A stretch of DNA of 64,000 bases from Methanosphaera cuniculi (GCF_003149675.1 NZ_LWMS01000010.1:62001-126000); one strand, 5' to 3'. Shown: positions 29,212-39,834, numbered from the stretch's first letter. Made by a program: numbers and translations. Notes: a model not told the origin generated them from the sequence alone.

Positions 29212-29732
29212 TATATTGTATCTCCCTAATTTGATAAAAAAAGAGGTTATTTGTCTAAAAGAAAGTTTTTTTTTGGAATTTATTAATTCTTTCTAATTTC
29301 TTTTACTCTTTTTTTTGTTATTTTCCTATAAAATATATATTAAATTTATTAATAAAAAAATTACTAAAATTTTATGATTAATACAAACTATGAGAAAAAA
29401 TAAAAAGAGTCAAATTCTTTTTAGTTTAAATTGAAAAAATACTATTTTTAAGCCCCTTTTATTATCATCCGATAATATCTTTTTTTTAAGGATAGTTTTT
29501 TTTTCTTTTATTTTATTATATGAAAATGAGTTGTATTAATAAAAAAATTAGATTCATTCTTTATTTTTTTTCTCTTATTTAATTTTTATTTCATAACTTT
29601 CGAATATATCTTAAGTCATTTACTTATATATTTATATTTACATTAAAATAAAAAGCTTTCTATAATTACTTATTAATTAATCAAAAAAAAGTTAGTAAAA
29701 AAAAAGTAGAAATTAGGATTTTCATAGTTTAA
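29212..29732. other. A+T-rich spacer with an orphan hairpin
   Basis: No ORF. ATTATC-ATCC-GATAAT at 29461-29476 followed by eight T residues resembles a terminator, but it lies about 250 bases from either gene and no plus-strand gene ends here. The remainder is promoter-like A/T sequence for purA. Confidence 0.35.
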
Positions 29733-30374
29733 TTATTCATCCTGTGTTATACCTAAGTGTTTTTGTATTTTCTTGTTATCTTCACTTAGTATTTCCATGT
29801 TATCTTCTATGTTTGATGTTAGTTCGGCGAAACTATTTGATGATTCAACTTGACTAAATTCTATAAATGAAAGTATTTTATTTGATCTAGTATTTATTGT
29901 TTCAAAATTCTCATTTAATTTATCAGTTGTTTCAACAAATTCATGTCTTAAGTTTTCATTTTCATCTATTGCTTTTCTCAAATCAAAGTTATGATTAAAT
30001 AGTTGCTTATTTTCACGTAGAATATTTTTATTTTCAGCTTTTAGTAGTTCCATGTCTTTTTTAAGTTCATTAAGTTGGTTTTCGTATTGTTTTATGTAGT
30101 TTTCTTTTTCTCTTATTTGAATATCTTTATCTTGAATAGCTTTATTTTTAGACTCTATGGTACTATTTTGATTTTTAATCTTGTTATCTTTGTCTTTTAT
30201 TTGTGAGTTTCTAAGATTTATAAGATCATCTTTATTTTTAATAACTTTATCTTTATGTCTTATATCCTTCCACATTTGTTTGTTTTCTAGTTTAAGTTTG
30301 TTATACTGGTTTTTGTAGAACTTGAAGCTGTTACTTGAGTTTAATATCTTTTCATATATTTTTTTAAATACCAT
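29733..30374 (-). CDS. long coiled-coil protein, unknown
   Basis: A 213-aa protein that is charged and almost entirely helical. The central part has repeated short units of the kind KDNKIKNQNS / KNKAIQDKDIQI (residues about 45-100), a typical continuous coiled coil. A second helical region follows, with NRSNKILSFIEF-like text and NSFAELTS. No membrane segment or enzyme motif. AAAGGT precedes the ATG. Transcribed divergently from the UDP-galactopyranose mutase gene. Possibly structural. Confidence 0.6.
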   Translation of the reverse strand: MVFKKIYEKILNSSNSFKFYKNQYNKLKLENKQMWKDIRHKDKVIKNKDDLINLRNSQIKDKDNKIKNQNSTIESKNKAIQDKDIQIREKENYIKQYENQLNELKKDMELLKAENKNILRENKQLFNHNFDLRKAIDENENLRHEFVETTDKLNENFETINTRSNKILSFIEFSQVESSNSFAELTSNIEDNMEILSEDNKKIQKHLGITQDE

Positions 30375-30569
30375 ATGCTAAACCTTTTTTATGTTGAATT
30401 ATTTTTTATTATTAATTTATGTTTTTAATAAGTATTTTATTTTTTCTTATAAATGAAATAAAAAAAATGTGAAATTAATAAAAAATCAATATTAGTAAGA
30501 AATAACATAACTAAATATTAATAAAAATTACTTTAAAGAAGATAAATTTTATATGAGGTTTTATTTTAT

Positions 30570-31664
30570 ATGAAATATGATTATTTAATTGTTGGATCAG
30601 GATTATTTGGTTCAGTATTTGCACATGAAATGACAAAAAAAGGAAAAAAATGTCTCATAATAGAAAAAAGAGATACAATTGGTGGAAACATATACACAGA
30701 AAAACAAGAAAACATCAACGTACATAAATATGGAGCACACATCTTCCATACAAGTGATGATGACATATGGAATTATGTAAATCAATTCATTAAATTTAAC
30801 AGATTTACAAACTCACCAATAGCAAACTATAAAGGAGAACTATACAATCTACCATTTAATATGAATACATTCTACAAACTATGGAAAACAAAAACACCAC
30901 AAGAAGCATATGAAATGATAGAATCAGAAAAAGAAGAATATAAAACAGAAGACCCACAAAATCTAGAAGAACAAGCAATAAATCTAGTAGGACCTACAAT
31001 ATATGAAAAACTAATTAAAGGATATACAGAAAAACAATGGGGAAAACCATGTGATCAACTACCATCATTTATCATAAAAAGATTACCTGTACGTTTCACA
31101 TATGATAACAACTACTTCAATGACCTATATCAGGGAATACCATTTAATGGATATACAGAACTAATTGAAAAACTAACAGATGGAATTGATATAAAACTCA
31201 ATACAAATTACTTTGATGATAAACAAAAATGGGATGAAATAGCAGATAAAGTACTTTTCACTGGAATGATTGATGAATACTATGACTACTGTTATGGAGA
31301 ACTAGAATATCGTGGTCTTAACTTTGAATCAGAAACACTTGATATACCAAATTATCAAGGAAATGCAGTTATAAACTATACAGAAGCACAAATACCATAC
31401 ACACGTATCATTGAACATAAACACTTTGAAAACAGTGAATCTGATAAAACAATCATCACACGTGAATATCCAAAAACATGGACTAAAGGTGAAGAAGCAT
31501 ACTATCCTGTAAATGATGATAAAAACTCCCAGTTATATGCAAAATACAAAGATCTAGCAGACAAAGAAGATAAAATCATCTTTGGTGGAAGACTAGGAAT
31601 GTATAAATACATGAACATGGATGAAGTAATAAAAGAAGCATTAAACCTAGCAGAAGCTCAATAA
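30570..31664 (+). CDS. glf: UDP-galactopyranose mutase
   Basis: A 364-aa flavoenzyme that converts UDP-galactopyranose to UDP-galactofuranose for surface glycans. It has the FAD Rossmann start (LIVGSGLFGSVFAHEM), GGNIYTE, KYGAHIFHT, KGYTEKQWGKPCDQLP and the C-terminal FGGRLGMYKYMNMDEV. The substrate-binding Arg/Tyr region around REYPKTW is present. Full length. GAGGT precedes the ATG. Two GT2 glycosyltransferases follow on the same strand, suggesting a small galactofuranose-type glycan locus. Confidence 0.95.
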   Translation: MKYDYLIVGSGLFGSVFAHEMTKKGKKCLIIEKRDTIGGNIYTEKQENINVHKYGAHIFHTSDDDIWNYVNQFIKFNRFTNSPIANYKGELYNLPFNMNTFYKLWKTKTPQEAYEMIESEKEEYKTEDPQNLEEQAINLVGPTIYEKLIKGYTEKQWGKPCDQLPSFIIKRLPVRFTYDNNYFNDLYQGIPFNGYTELIEKLTDGIDIKLNTNYFDDKQKWDEIADKVLFTGMIDEYYDYCYGELEYRGLNFESETLDIPNYQGNAVINYTEAQIPYTRIIEHKHFENSESDKTIITREYPKTWTKGEEAYYPVNDDKNSQLYAKYKDLADKEDKIIFGGRLGMYKYMNMDEVIKEALNLAEAQ

Positions 31665-31928
31665 AAAAAATAACAGCATAGCTTGTAATTTTTTTTTAGA
31701 ATAAATCACCACCTTCTTTTAACTTTTTTTTATACTTAAAATTTTTTCTAAATTAACAATTTTTTTCTAGATTAACAAATTATACCAAGAGTTTTTTTTT
31801 TATAATATTAAAAAAAATATTCTACTTTTTTTTAAATTATACTTATTCATGAGTAAATTTTTAATATCTGAATTAAGATAAATATATTATAATAAAAAGA
31901 AAATTTTTTAAAATAACCGGGTAATATA

Positions 31929-33128
31929 ATGGTAAAAGTCTCAGTAATAATGCCTATATATCAAGCAGAAGAATTTCTTGAAAGAACCTGCACTAATTTT
32001 TCAAAACAAACACTAAATGATATAGAACTTATCTGTATAAATGATGGATCAGTAGATAATACACAAAAAATCCTTGAAAAACTAGCAGAAAAATATGATT
32101 TTATAAAAATAATAAAACAATCAAATCAAGGATCAGGAATAGCAAGAAATAATGGGATAAAAAAGGCAACAGGTGAATACATAGCATTTCTAGATGCAGA
32201 TGACATATACATAGATGATAATGCACTTGAAAAAATGTATAATTATGCAAAAAAACATGATGCAAATATAGTATGTGCAAATCTTGAACGAATATCAACA
32301 ACAATGAAAAAAGAAGGAAACTTCAACTATGATGAAGATAACTACACCAAGTTCACAGAATATAACATACTAAATCCAGAGGAATATGGAATACCATGGG
32401 CATTTTATAAAAATATCTATAAAAGAAAATTTCTAGAAGATAACAATATAACATTTCCATCACTTAGTCGTGGACAAGATCCTGTATTTCTAGCAGAAGC
32501 ATTAACTAAGACTGATAAAATACACACAACACCTGTAACATTATATGGATATAATCACCAAGCAAATGGCGGAGCAAACAATAAAGTAGATGATTATCAA
32601 AAGAAATATGACTACATAAAACACTATCATGACACAATTAAAATACTAGAAGATAATAACTACTATAAAACTGCACAAAAATACAAAGATCAACTAATAA
32701 TCTACATGTCACTTATAAATAACCGTGAAGATCAACAACTACTTAAAATAATACATGAAATATTTGAAGATAAAAATCCTACATACTTTAATACACCTAG
32801 TGAAGAACAAATATATCTAAGAATCTGTATGCTTAATCATAATGATAATAAATCATTTTATAATGAACTACAAACAACCAAAAAAGCACTACTTGAAGTA
32901 ACACTCAGTACAACAAATTTCATAAATCCAAAAATATTAAGAAAATATAACATAGAACTTAAAAAACTTGATAATCAAAAAGAAGATGATCTTAAACAAC
33001 TAAAACAATTAAATCAAAAGATCGAAAACTCATCAAGCTGGAAAATAACAGATCCTCTACGTAAATCTAAAAAAGGAACAATAAAAGTACTTAAAAAATG
33101 TAAACATTCACTGGTGAAACTATGGTAA
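31929..33128 (+). CDS. GT2 family glycosyltransferase (first of pair)
   Basis: A 399-aa protein with a GT-A fold at its N-terminus: VSVIMPIYQAEEFL, CINDGSVDNT, GSGIARNNGIKKATGEYIAF is the expected order, with the metal-binding DxD as LDADD (about residue 96). The sugar donor is a nucleotide sugar, acceptor unknown. The C-terminal 150 residues are helical and end with NSSSWKITDPLRKSK, a tail motif seen in many cell-surface GT2 enzymes and shared with the next gene. Its 3' end overlaps the next gene by 7 bases, so the two are translationally coupled. Confidence 0.9.
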   Translation: MVKVSVIMPIYQAEEFLERTCTNFSKQTLNDIELICINDGSVDNTQKILEKLAEKYDFIKIIKQSNQGSGIARNNGIKKATGEYIAFLDADDIYIDDNALEKMYNYAKKHDANIVCANLERISTTMKKEGNFNYDEDNYTKFTEYNILNPEEYGIPWAFYKNIYKRKFLEDNNITFPSLSRGQDPVFLAEALTKTDKIHTTPVTLYGYNHQANGGANNKVDDYQKKYDYIKHYHDTIKILEDNNYYKTAQKYKDQLIIYMSLINNREDQQLLKIIHEIFEDKNPTYFNTPSEEQIYLRICMLNHNDNKSFYNELQTTKKALLEVTLSTTNFINPKILRKYNIELKKLDNQKEDDLKQLKQLNQKIENSSSWKITDPLRKSKKGTIKVLKKCKHSLVKLW

Positions 33129-34204
33129 AAGTATCAGTTGTAATACCAATATATAATGTTGAAAAATACTTACATGATTGTCTTGATACAATAGTAAATC
33201 AAACACTAAAAGATATTGAAATAATCTGTGTAAACGATGGATCAACAGATAGTTCTCTTGAAATAATAAAAGAATATGCAAATTGTGATGATCGAATAAC
33301 AGTAATTGATCAACCTAACGGAGGACATGCTGTAGCAACAAACGTAGGAATACAACATGCAACCGGAAAATACCTATTTTTAATGGATTCAGACGACATA
33401 CTAAAACTCAACGCATTAAAAGACACATATAAAATAGCAGAAGATAAAAATGTGGACTTCGTACTATTTAAAGCTATTAACTATGATGATGAACAAGATA
33501 AATACTATGAAGCTGAAAACTACAGTATGAACATGGTAGCACACCGTGTAAAAGACAACGTATTTAGTTATGATGATATAAAAGACTTAATTTTTAAAAT
33601 AACAGTAACACCATGGAGTAAACTGTACAATCGAAAGTTCATCATGGATAATAATATAACATTCCCTGAAGGACTTGTATTTGATGATAATGTATTTTTC
33701 TGGAGAGTACTTTTTAGTGCAAAACGAATATACTTCCACCCAGAATTTCTATTTACAAGAAGATGGTATGCAACTTCATCAACAACAGCAGGAGACAGAC
33801 GATTTATTGACTCAATAGAAATATATAACTTAGTATGGGATGTATTTCGCGAATATGGTGTATTTGATGAGCATAAAAAAACATTATATAACAACAAGGT
33901 ATTTTTAGCAAATATGAGATTTCGGAAAATTAAGGATGAATTTAAAGAAGAATATTTTATGCATATGAAAGATGATTTTTTAAAAATACTATCTGATGAA
34001 AAATTATATGATGATTTTATAGCTAACTTATCATATAAAAATAAGAAAATCTATGAACAAGTTCTAATAACACAATCAGCTGAGGAATTCATGTTATGCA
34101 GATCAACATATGACATGCTAAACTCATCAAGCTGGAAAATAACTAAACCTCTTCGAAAATCAAAACAAGTAGCTAAAAAAGCATATCATAAAATAAAAAA
34201 ATAA
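33122..34204 (+). CDS. GT2 family glycosyltransferase (second of pair)
   Basis: A 360-aa GT-A enzyme: VSVVIPIYNVEKYL, CVNDGSTDSS, then DxD as MDSDD (about residue 94). The middle part carries PWSKLYNRKF and a FDDNVFFW acceptor-side motif. It ends with NSSSWKITKPLRKSK and a Lys-rich tail, like its neighbour. GGTGA near the overlap serves as ribosome binding site. It is followed by T-runs and a short inverted repeat (34277-34283 with 34310-34316), where transcription probably ends. Confidence 0.9.
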   Translation: MVKVSVVIPIYNVEKYLHDCLDTIVNQTLKDIEIICVNDGSTDSSLEIIKEYANCDDRITVIDQPNGGHAVATNVGIQHATGKYLFLMDSDDILKLNALKDTYKIAEDKNVDFVLFKAINYDDEQDKYYEAENYSMNMVAHRVKDNVFSYDDIKDLIFKITVTPWSKLYNRKFIMDNNITFPEGLVFDDNVFFWRVLFSAKRIYFHPEFLFTRRWYATSSTTAGDRRFIDSIEIYNLVWDVFREYGVFDEHKKTLYNNKVFLANMRFRKIKDEFKEEYFMHMKDDFLKILSDEKLYDDFIANLSYKNKKIYEQVLITQSAEEFMLCRSTYDMLNSSSWKITKPLRKSKQVAKKAYHKIKK

Positions 34205-34350
34205 GCTAGATTTTTTTATAGAAAAAAACCTTATTTTTTTTGCATCATCCCTTCCATTTTTTTTTACAAAAAAAAAGTTCTGTAGATAATAAAATATTTT
34301 TTTTTATTCACAGAACCTTTTAAAATATTAATAGTCTTTTTTTTGTAATT

Positions 34351-35352
34351 TTATTTTTTATTTTCCTTATAATAGTTATTTAAGTACTTATTTGCTTTTT
34401 CATCATCTATATTTAAATTAGATTTCAATTTATTTATTATTTCATCATCTTCTAATTTAAATTCAATATATGTACTTATAATACCTCTTATTTCTCCTAT
34501 TTTTATTCCTCTTTCTTCTACTATTGAATCATATAGTGTTTTTATTATAATATTTACTTTTTCATTTAATTTAGTATCATTTCCATACTTACTATTTAAA
34601 TATTTAAATAAATTACTAATAGCCAATAATAAGATGTGCATATCTTCTGGATTTATTTTTCCACTTTCTTGTAATTTGATGATTTCTTCTGCTGTTTGTT
34701 TTGCACTTTGCATTACTTTTTGCATTTGATCATCAATTTTATCCTTATTTTCTGTTTTTTCTTTGTTTAATTTTAGAAGTTCTTCTTTAAAGTTAAAAAG
34801 TTGTAGTGGTAGTAATGGATATAATTTATTTTGGATCATTTCCTGTGTTGAATATTGAGAGCATTTCATTACTGGTATTTCATAGTCTTTTTCTTGTTCA
34901 TCTGGGAGAACTATTTTCATATCCATATGATTTGGTATATTATTTTCTCCAATGAATATTATTATATCCTCTGGCATGTGAAATACTATTTTATCATCAT
35001 TTTGTTTTCTTTTTTCATAATATTTTTGTTTTGCATATAAAAGATCGTATTCAAACATGTATTTTATTGATGTTTTATCTTTTTTTGTTTGAAATTTAAT
35101 ATGATAGTTTTAAGTTTTCTTCTTTGATTTTAGTTCTAATATTAAATCTGATTTTAAAACATTATTTTGTAGTATTGTAAATTCAGGAGTTTCTTGAGTT
35201 ATTGTTGTATCTTTGATGCTATAATTTTCATGAAATATTGTATTTATCATGTTTATAAGAACTTTATTTGAAACTGTAAATAATGATTTTAAAATTTCAT
35301 CAAGTTTTATGCATTCTATTTTTTCTATTTTGTTTGTGTTTTCTTTATTCAT
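34351..35352 (-). pseudogene. Rpn-family PD-(D/E)XK nuclease, interrupted by an in-frame stop
   Basis: Two pieces (35110-35352 and 34351-35109) lie in the same frame, separated only by a TAA at 35110-35112. Reading through gives about 333 aa: N-terminal helices, DLILEL at the catalytic core, then YHIKFQTKKDKTSIKYMFEYDLLYAK. This is the Rpn/YhgA-like transposase-associated nuclease pattern, which normally reads HIEFQTK. The expected catalytic Glu is Lys, so the copy looks decayed even apart from the stop. The C-terminal half is a helical Glu/Lys-rich region ending in a KYLNNYY segment. No mobile element ends were found next to it. Confidence 0.75.
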
Positions 35353-35711
35353 AATGATTATAATTTTTCTCCTATATCATCTTATTTTTTCTAAAAAAAA
35401 TTATATTTTATTAATAATTTTTTAGAATTTTTAAAATTAAATAAGTTAATGTATAATCTTATATTATTTAGTACTATTTATATATTTTTACTATTTTTAT
35501 TGAAAAATAGTTTAATTATTTTATGATATTTATATAAGATTATTTATATTTTATAAAAATTATCTACATTTTTTTAAAAAAAAATAATTTAAAACATATT
35601 AATTTATTTAGAAAAACTAGATAAAATCAGAGGCATAAAATAAAGATAGAAAAAAAATTTTATCCTAATTAAAAAAATAAAAAAAAGAATAGAATATAGA
35701 TAAACTAACAT
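35353..35711. other. A+T-rich spacer
   Basis: Upstream region of the broken Rpn-type gene and downstream region of the ADP-ribosylglycohydrolase gene. Nothing beyond A/T runs and TATA-like strings is visible. Confidence 0.4.
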
Positions 35712-36674
35712 TTATATTTTAAGTGTTTTTATGAATTGGTCTATCATGTCTTCTAGGTATTCACGCTTTATTAGTGTTTTAAGATATTCATCAGGTATAT
35801 AGTCATCACCATAATATAGTCCTGCTACATCTCCTGTTATTTTTGCATTTGTATCTGTATCTTCACCAAGATTTGCTGCCATTAGTATTGCATCTTTATA
35901 ATTATCTGTATGATAACAACAGTAAAATGCAATTTCAAGTGCATTTAATACAAAGCCTGTACTTTCAAGTTCATCTAATGAAATGTTAAAGAAGTTATCT
36001 GAAAATAGTCTATTAAACCTACGACTTACAGATCCTTTATACTTATCTTTTGCCTTATTTTTTGCATTTGTTAGTATTTCTTTAAATTCCATTTCAGGAT
36101 TATCAAGTATTTCATATACTAAAATATTATAAATATTACAAGATGTATAACTTACAGGGTGTGCATGTGTAAGGGATGATACATTTTTAATAATTTCACA
36201 AGCATCTTCTATACTATAGTCATTTGCATATAAATAAAGACATACTGGTATTAATCTCATTAATGATCCATTACCATTACTATGATCATCATCTAATCCA
36301 CACTTAAGTGCTTCTGTACCTTTTCTATATTGATCAATTGTATATCGTGTTGTACGTCCAACATCAAATGTTTCATTATGTGGCGTATATTTTGCCTCAT
36401 ATAACCATTCACTGAATTTATCCATCATATCTGTATAGTTAATTTCATCATTTTCTATTATACTATCAATTAATGCAAGTGTCATTGATGTATCATCAGA
36501 CCATGTACCTGGTGGCTGGTTATAGGTTCCATATCCTATCATCTTAGATATAGGATTTTCTGCTATTTCACTACGTGATAGAAATTCATATGGAACACCT
36601 AGTGCATCACCTACTATTCCTCCTAGTATTGATCCATAAACTTGATTTTTATTAATTGGCATAAATATTCTCAT
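35712..36674 (-). CDS. ADP-ribosylglycohydrolase family protein
   Basis: A 320-aa member of the DraG/ARH family, which removes ADP-ribose from proteins or small molecules using two Mg ions. Metal-binding motifs are present: GGIVGDALG near residue 20, WSDDTSMTLA near residue 60 and GEDTDTNAKITGDVAG near residue 275. Full length. The start may be either this ATG or the in-frame ATG 12 bases on (MPINKN); neither has a strong ribosome binding site. The target of deribosylation is unknown; no DraT-like partner is in view. Confidence 0.88.
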   Translation of the reverse strand: MRIFMPINKNQVYGSILGGIVGDALGVPYEFLSRSEIAENPISKMIGYGTYNQPPGTWSDDTSMTLALIDSIIENDEINYTDMMDKFSEWLYEAKYTPHNETFDVGRTTRYTIDQYRKGTEALKCGLDDDHSNGNGSLMRLIPVCLYLYANDYSIEDACEIIKNVSSLTHAHPVSYTSCNIYNILVYEILDNPEMEFKEILTNAKNKAKDKYKGSVSRRFNRLFSDNFFNISLDELESTGFVLNALEIAFYCCYHTDNYKDAILMAANLGEDTDTNAKITGDVAGLYYGDDYIPDEYLKTLIKREYLEDMIDQFIKTLKI

Positions 36675-36865
36675 CTCAACTTTTTTTTCATTATATTTAA
36701 TTTATTTAATATATAATTGATTTCTAGTTTTTAATATAATAATATACTATTATTGTAGTAAAAATATTAATTTTAAAAATAACATAAATTTATAGTATAC
36801 TAATAAAAACAATTTTTTTAATAGAGAAAAAAAATAATAATAAAATTTATAGGGGTTATAATACT

Positions 36866-38878
36866 TTGGATTTTGAAATAAAATATAAAGATGCAATGGG
36901 ACGAATAGGAAAATTCACAACACCACATGGAACTGTTACAACACCAGCACTAATGCCTGTAGTACATCCTGGAAAACAAACACTAGATGTTAAAAAACTA
37001 GGTGCTGAAATTGTAATTACAAACTCATATATAATCTATAAAAATGAGGAACTTAAAGAAAAAGCATTAAAAGATGGAGTACACCCACTTATCGACTTTC
37101 CACATACAATAGAAACAGACTCAGGATCATTTCAACTATCAGTATATGGAGATATTGACATAACAAATGAGGAAGTAATTAAGTTTCAAGAAGCAATAAA
37201 AACAGACATTGGAACATCACTTGATATTCCAACAGCACCATATGTAAAACGATCAAAAGCAGAAGAAGATCTGGCAATTACAATAGAACGTGCAAAACAA
37301 GCAGCAGAAGTAAATGAAGAACTTATCTTAAATAGTGTAGTTCAAGGATCAACATTCCCAGATTTAAGATTAAAATGTGCTGAGGAAATATCAAAATTTG
37401 ATGCAGATATTTATCCAATAGGTGCTGTTGTACCTCTTATGGAAATGTATAGATATGCAGATTTAGTTGATGTTGTAATGTATTCAATACGAGGATTACC
37501 AGAAGATAAACCACGCCACCTTATGGGTGCAGGACATCCAATGGTATTTGCACTAGCAGTTGCAATGGGATGTGACCTATTTGATAGTGCAGCATACATA
37601 CTATATGCAAATAAAGATAGATTCATGATGCCAGATGGAACATTAAGACTTGAAGATCTTATTGAAATGCCATGTAGTTGTAGAGTATGTTGTGAATACA
37701 CACCAGATGATTTACGTAAAATGCCACAAGATGAACGGGCAAAACTAATAGCAGAACATAATTTACACATAAGTTTTGCTGAAATTAGACGTATACGTCA
37801 AGCAATTGTAGATGGAGAACTAATGAAACTTGTTGAACTACGTTGTCGTGCACACCCATTCTTACTTGATGGATTAAGAAGACTTAAAGAATACCAAAAA
37901 GATATGATGAAACTTAATCCAAGTAGTAAAAAGAATGCATTCTTCTATACAGGTGAAGAAACACTAAATCGTCCTGAAGTTCTAAAACACCAAAAACAAC
38001 TAGAAAACATACAACCAACAAGCAATAGTCTTGTTATACTACCACATACAAGAAAACCATACACTAAATATCTTAACAAAGAATACATAAAAAAATACAC
38101 ACCTGAAATAGTATCATATTATACTAACTCATGTAACTTAGACTTCTCTGATGCTGATGTTGTAGTAGCAGATATACCATTTGGAATAATACCTCTTGGT
38201 GTTGATGAATTCTATCCTCTAGCACAAAATGAATCACCAGCAATACATGATGAAGATGCAAAACAATTTATGAAAAAAGCAATATGTGATTATACAAATA
38301 AGTATGATAATATATTAATTCATAAAAAAATTGTAGATAAATATGACCTAGATTTAACTGATGAATATACTATTGTTGATGCTCCAATAACTCTACCTGA
38401 TGCTAAAATATCAGACTTTGATCGTCTTAAAATGATAGCAGACTACCAGTTTGGTACAAATGCAGGTAATGTTCTTTTTGGTGATGATCCTGATAAAATT
38501 AAGATTGAAAAAAGTCGAAAAACAGGTAAAATACGACATGTCTTTGAAGATAAACAAAACATTGTAAATATGCGTGCAAATGATGGATTTTTAATCTTAT
38601 CTGATCTTGGAGCAAAACGGTTACATGAAGCATTTGATGCACCACACATGCGTGTTGTAGTAGCAGAAGATGCAGAAGAATATGCACGTAAAGGAAAATC
38701 AGTATTTAATAAATTTGTATTAGATGTTGATGAACCAATCAGACATAATGATGAAGTACTAATAGTAAATGGTGATGATGAACTACTAGCATTTGGAAAA
38801 TCATTACTTTCAAGCTATGAAATTAAGGATTTTAACTCCGGACAAGCAATAAAAACACGAAAATGGAAAAATCAATAA
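36866..38878 (+). CDS. tgtA: archaeosine tRNA-guanine transglycosylase
   Basis: A 670-aa enzyme that exchanges guanine 15 of archaeal tRNA for preQ0, the first step to archaeosine. The TIM barrel carries the catalytic Asp region (ETDSGSFQLS), GAVVPLMEMYRYAD and the zinc site (CSCRVCCEYTP). Further domains follow, ending in a PUA RNA-binding domain (KSVFNKFVLDVDEPIR to the C-terminus). The length is typical for arcTGT. The start is TTG, ten bases after AGGGG. It heads a plus-strand row with pyrI and yjbQ. Confidence 0.94.
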   Translation: MDFEIKYKDAMGRIGKFTTPHGTVTTPALMPVVHPGKQTLDVKKLGAEIVITNSYIIYKNEELKEKALKDGVHPLIDFPHTIETDSGSFQLSVYGDIDITNEEVIKFQEAIKTDIGTSLDIPTAPYVKRSKAEEDLAITIERAKQAAEVNEELILNSVVQGSTFPDLRLKCAEEISKFDADIYPIGAVVPLMEMYRYADLVDVVMYSIRGLPEDKPRHLMGAGHPMVFALAVAMGCDLFDSAAYILYANKDRFMMPDGTLRLEDLIEMPCSCRVCCEYTPDDLRKMPQDERAKLIAEHNLHISFAEIRRIRQAIVDGELMKLVELRCRAHPFLLDGLRRLKEYQKDMMKLNPSSKKNAFFYTGEETLNRPEVLKHQKQLENIQPTSNSLVILPHTRKPYTKYLNKEYIKKYTPEIVSYYTNSCNLDFSDADVVVADIPFGIIPLGVDEFYPLAQNESPAIHDEDAKQFMKKAICDYTNKYDNILIHKKIVDKYDLDLTDEYTIVDAPITLPDAKISDFDRLKMIADYQFGTNAGNVLFGDDPDKIKIEKSRKTGKIRHVFEDKQNIVNMRANDGFLILSDLGAKRLHEAFDAPHMRVVVAEDAEEYARKGKSVFNKFVLDVDEPIRHNDEVLIVNGDDELLAFGKSLLSSYEIKDFNSGQAIKTRKWKNQ

Positions 38879-38907
38879 AAAAAAAGGGGAAAGGAGTGTA
38901 TTAACTT

Positions 38908-39366
38908 ATGGCAACAGAACTAAAAGTAAAACCAATAAAAAATGGAACTGTAATAGATCATATAAAACAAAATCGTGCATTAAACATATTAAGCATGCTA
39001 AATCTACCAGATTCTGAAACATCAATTATGGTTGCAATAAATGTGGAATCACCAGACATGCAACATAAAGATATAATTAAAATTGAAGGACGAGAATTAT
39101 CACAAGAAGAAGTAGATAAACTCGTACTACTAGCACCTAAAGCAACACTTAACATAATACGAGACTATGAAATTGTAAGAAAATCACAACTACAATTAAA
39201 TGATGAAATAACAGGTGTAGTAGAATGCAGTAACCCTAATTGTATAACAAATACAAATGAACCAATAGAAAACAAATTCAAAGTAGTAAGCAAAGAACCA
39301 TTACTACTTAAATGTCACTTCTGTGAACGTGATATGGACTATGAAGATATAGAATCACAATTCTAA
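38908..39366 (+). CDS. pyrI: aspartate carbamoyltransferase regulatory chain
   Basis: A 152-aa PyrI: the allosteric ATP/CTP-binding domain begins KPIKNGTVIDHI, and the C-terminal zinc domain has the four cysteines in ECSNPNC and CHFCERD. It pairs with PyrB in pyrimidine synthesis; pyrB is not in this window. GGAGTG lies ahead of the ATG. Only 29 bases follow the end of tgtA, so probably cotranscribed. Confidence 0.95.
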   Translation: MATELKVKPIKNGTVIDHIKQNRALNILSMLNLPDSETSIMVAINVESPDMQHKDIIKIEGRELSQEEVDKLVLLAPKATLNIIRDYEIVRKSQLQLNDEITGVVECSNPNCITNTNEPIENKFKVVSKEPLLLKCHFCERDMDYEDIESQF

Positions 39367-39420
39367 AACTTTAGTATGAAATTAATAACTACCAATTTTT
39401 TTAGGTGGTGTAACATCTAT

Positions 39421-39834
39421 ATGAAGATCTTAAATAAAAAAATACACATAACAACAAACAATAAAACACAAATGATAAACATAACAGGTGAAATACAACA
39501 GATAATAGACAACGAAAACATAAATGAAGGACTAATAAACATACAAACCAAACATACAACCACAGCAATCATAATAAACGAAGATGAAGAAGGACTAAAA
39601 GATGACTTCATCAAATTCATAAACGATATAATACCAGAAAGTGAATATAAACATGATCGTATCGATAATAATGCAAAAAGCCACCTTCAAAGTATGATAC
39701 TAAATTCAAACCAAACCATACCCCTAATAAATGGAGAATTAAACCTTGGACGATGGCAGAGCATATTCTTCATAGAACTAGATGGATCTAGAATGAATCG
39801 TGTAGTTGAAATAACAATACTAACAAAAGATTAA
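39421..39834 (+). CDS. yjbQ: YjbQ family (UPF0047) protein
   Basis: A 137-aa UPF0047/YjbQ protein, a family with weak thiamine-phosphate synthase activity in bacteria and unclear role in archaea. Family residues are visible: NINEGLINIQTKHTTTAIIINEDE, SHLQSMILNS and GRWQSIFFIELDGSR appear in the usual order. I start at ATG 39421, which follows AGGTGGTG by ten bases, not at an upstream ATG at 39376 that would add 15 atypical residues. Confidence 0.88.
   Translation: MKILNKKIHITTNNKTQMINITGEIQQIIDNENINEGLINIQTKHTTTAIIINEDEEGLKDDFIKFINDIIPESEYKHDRIDNNAKSHLQSMILNSNQTIPLINGELNLGRWQSIFFIELDGSRMNRVVEITILTKD

Noticed and set aside
39376-39420. Upstream ATG for the YjbQ protein
   Set aside because: Would add 15 atypical residues; the internal ATG follows AGGTGGTG at ideal spacing.
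39715-39735. CsoR-like half-site CATACCCCTAATAAATGG
   Set aside because: Lies inside yjbQ and lacks the second arm.
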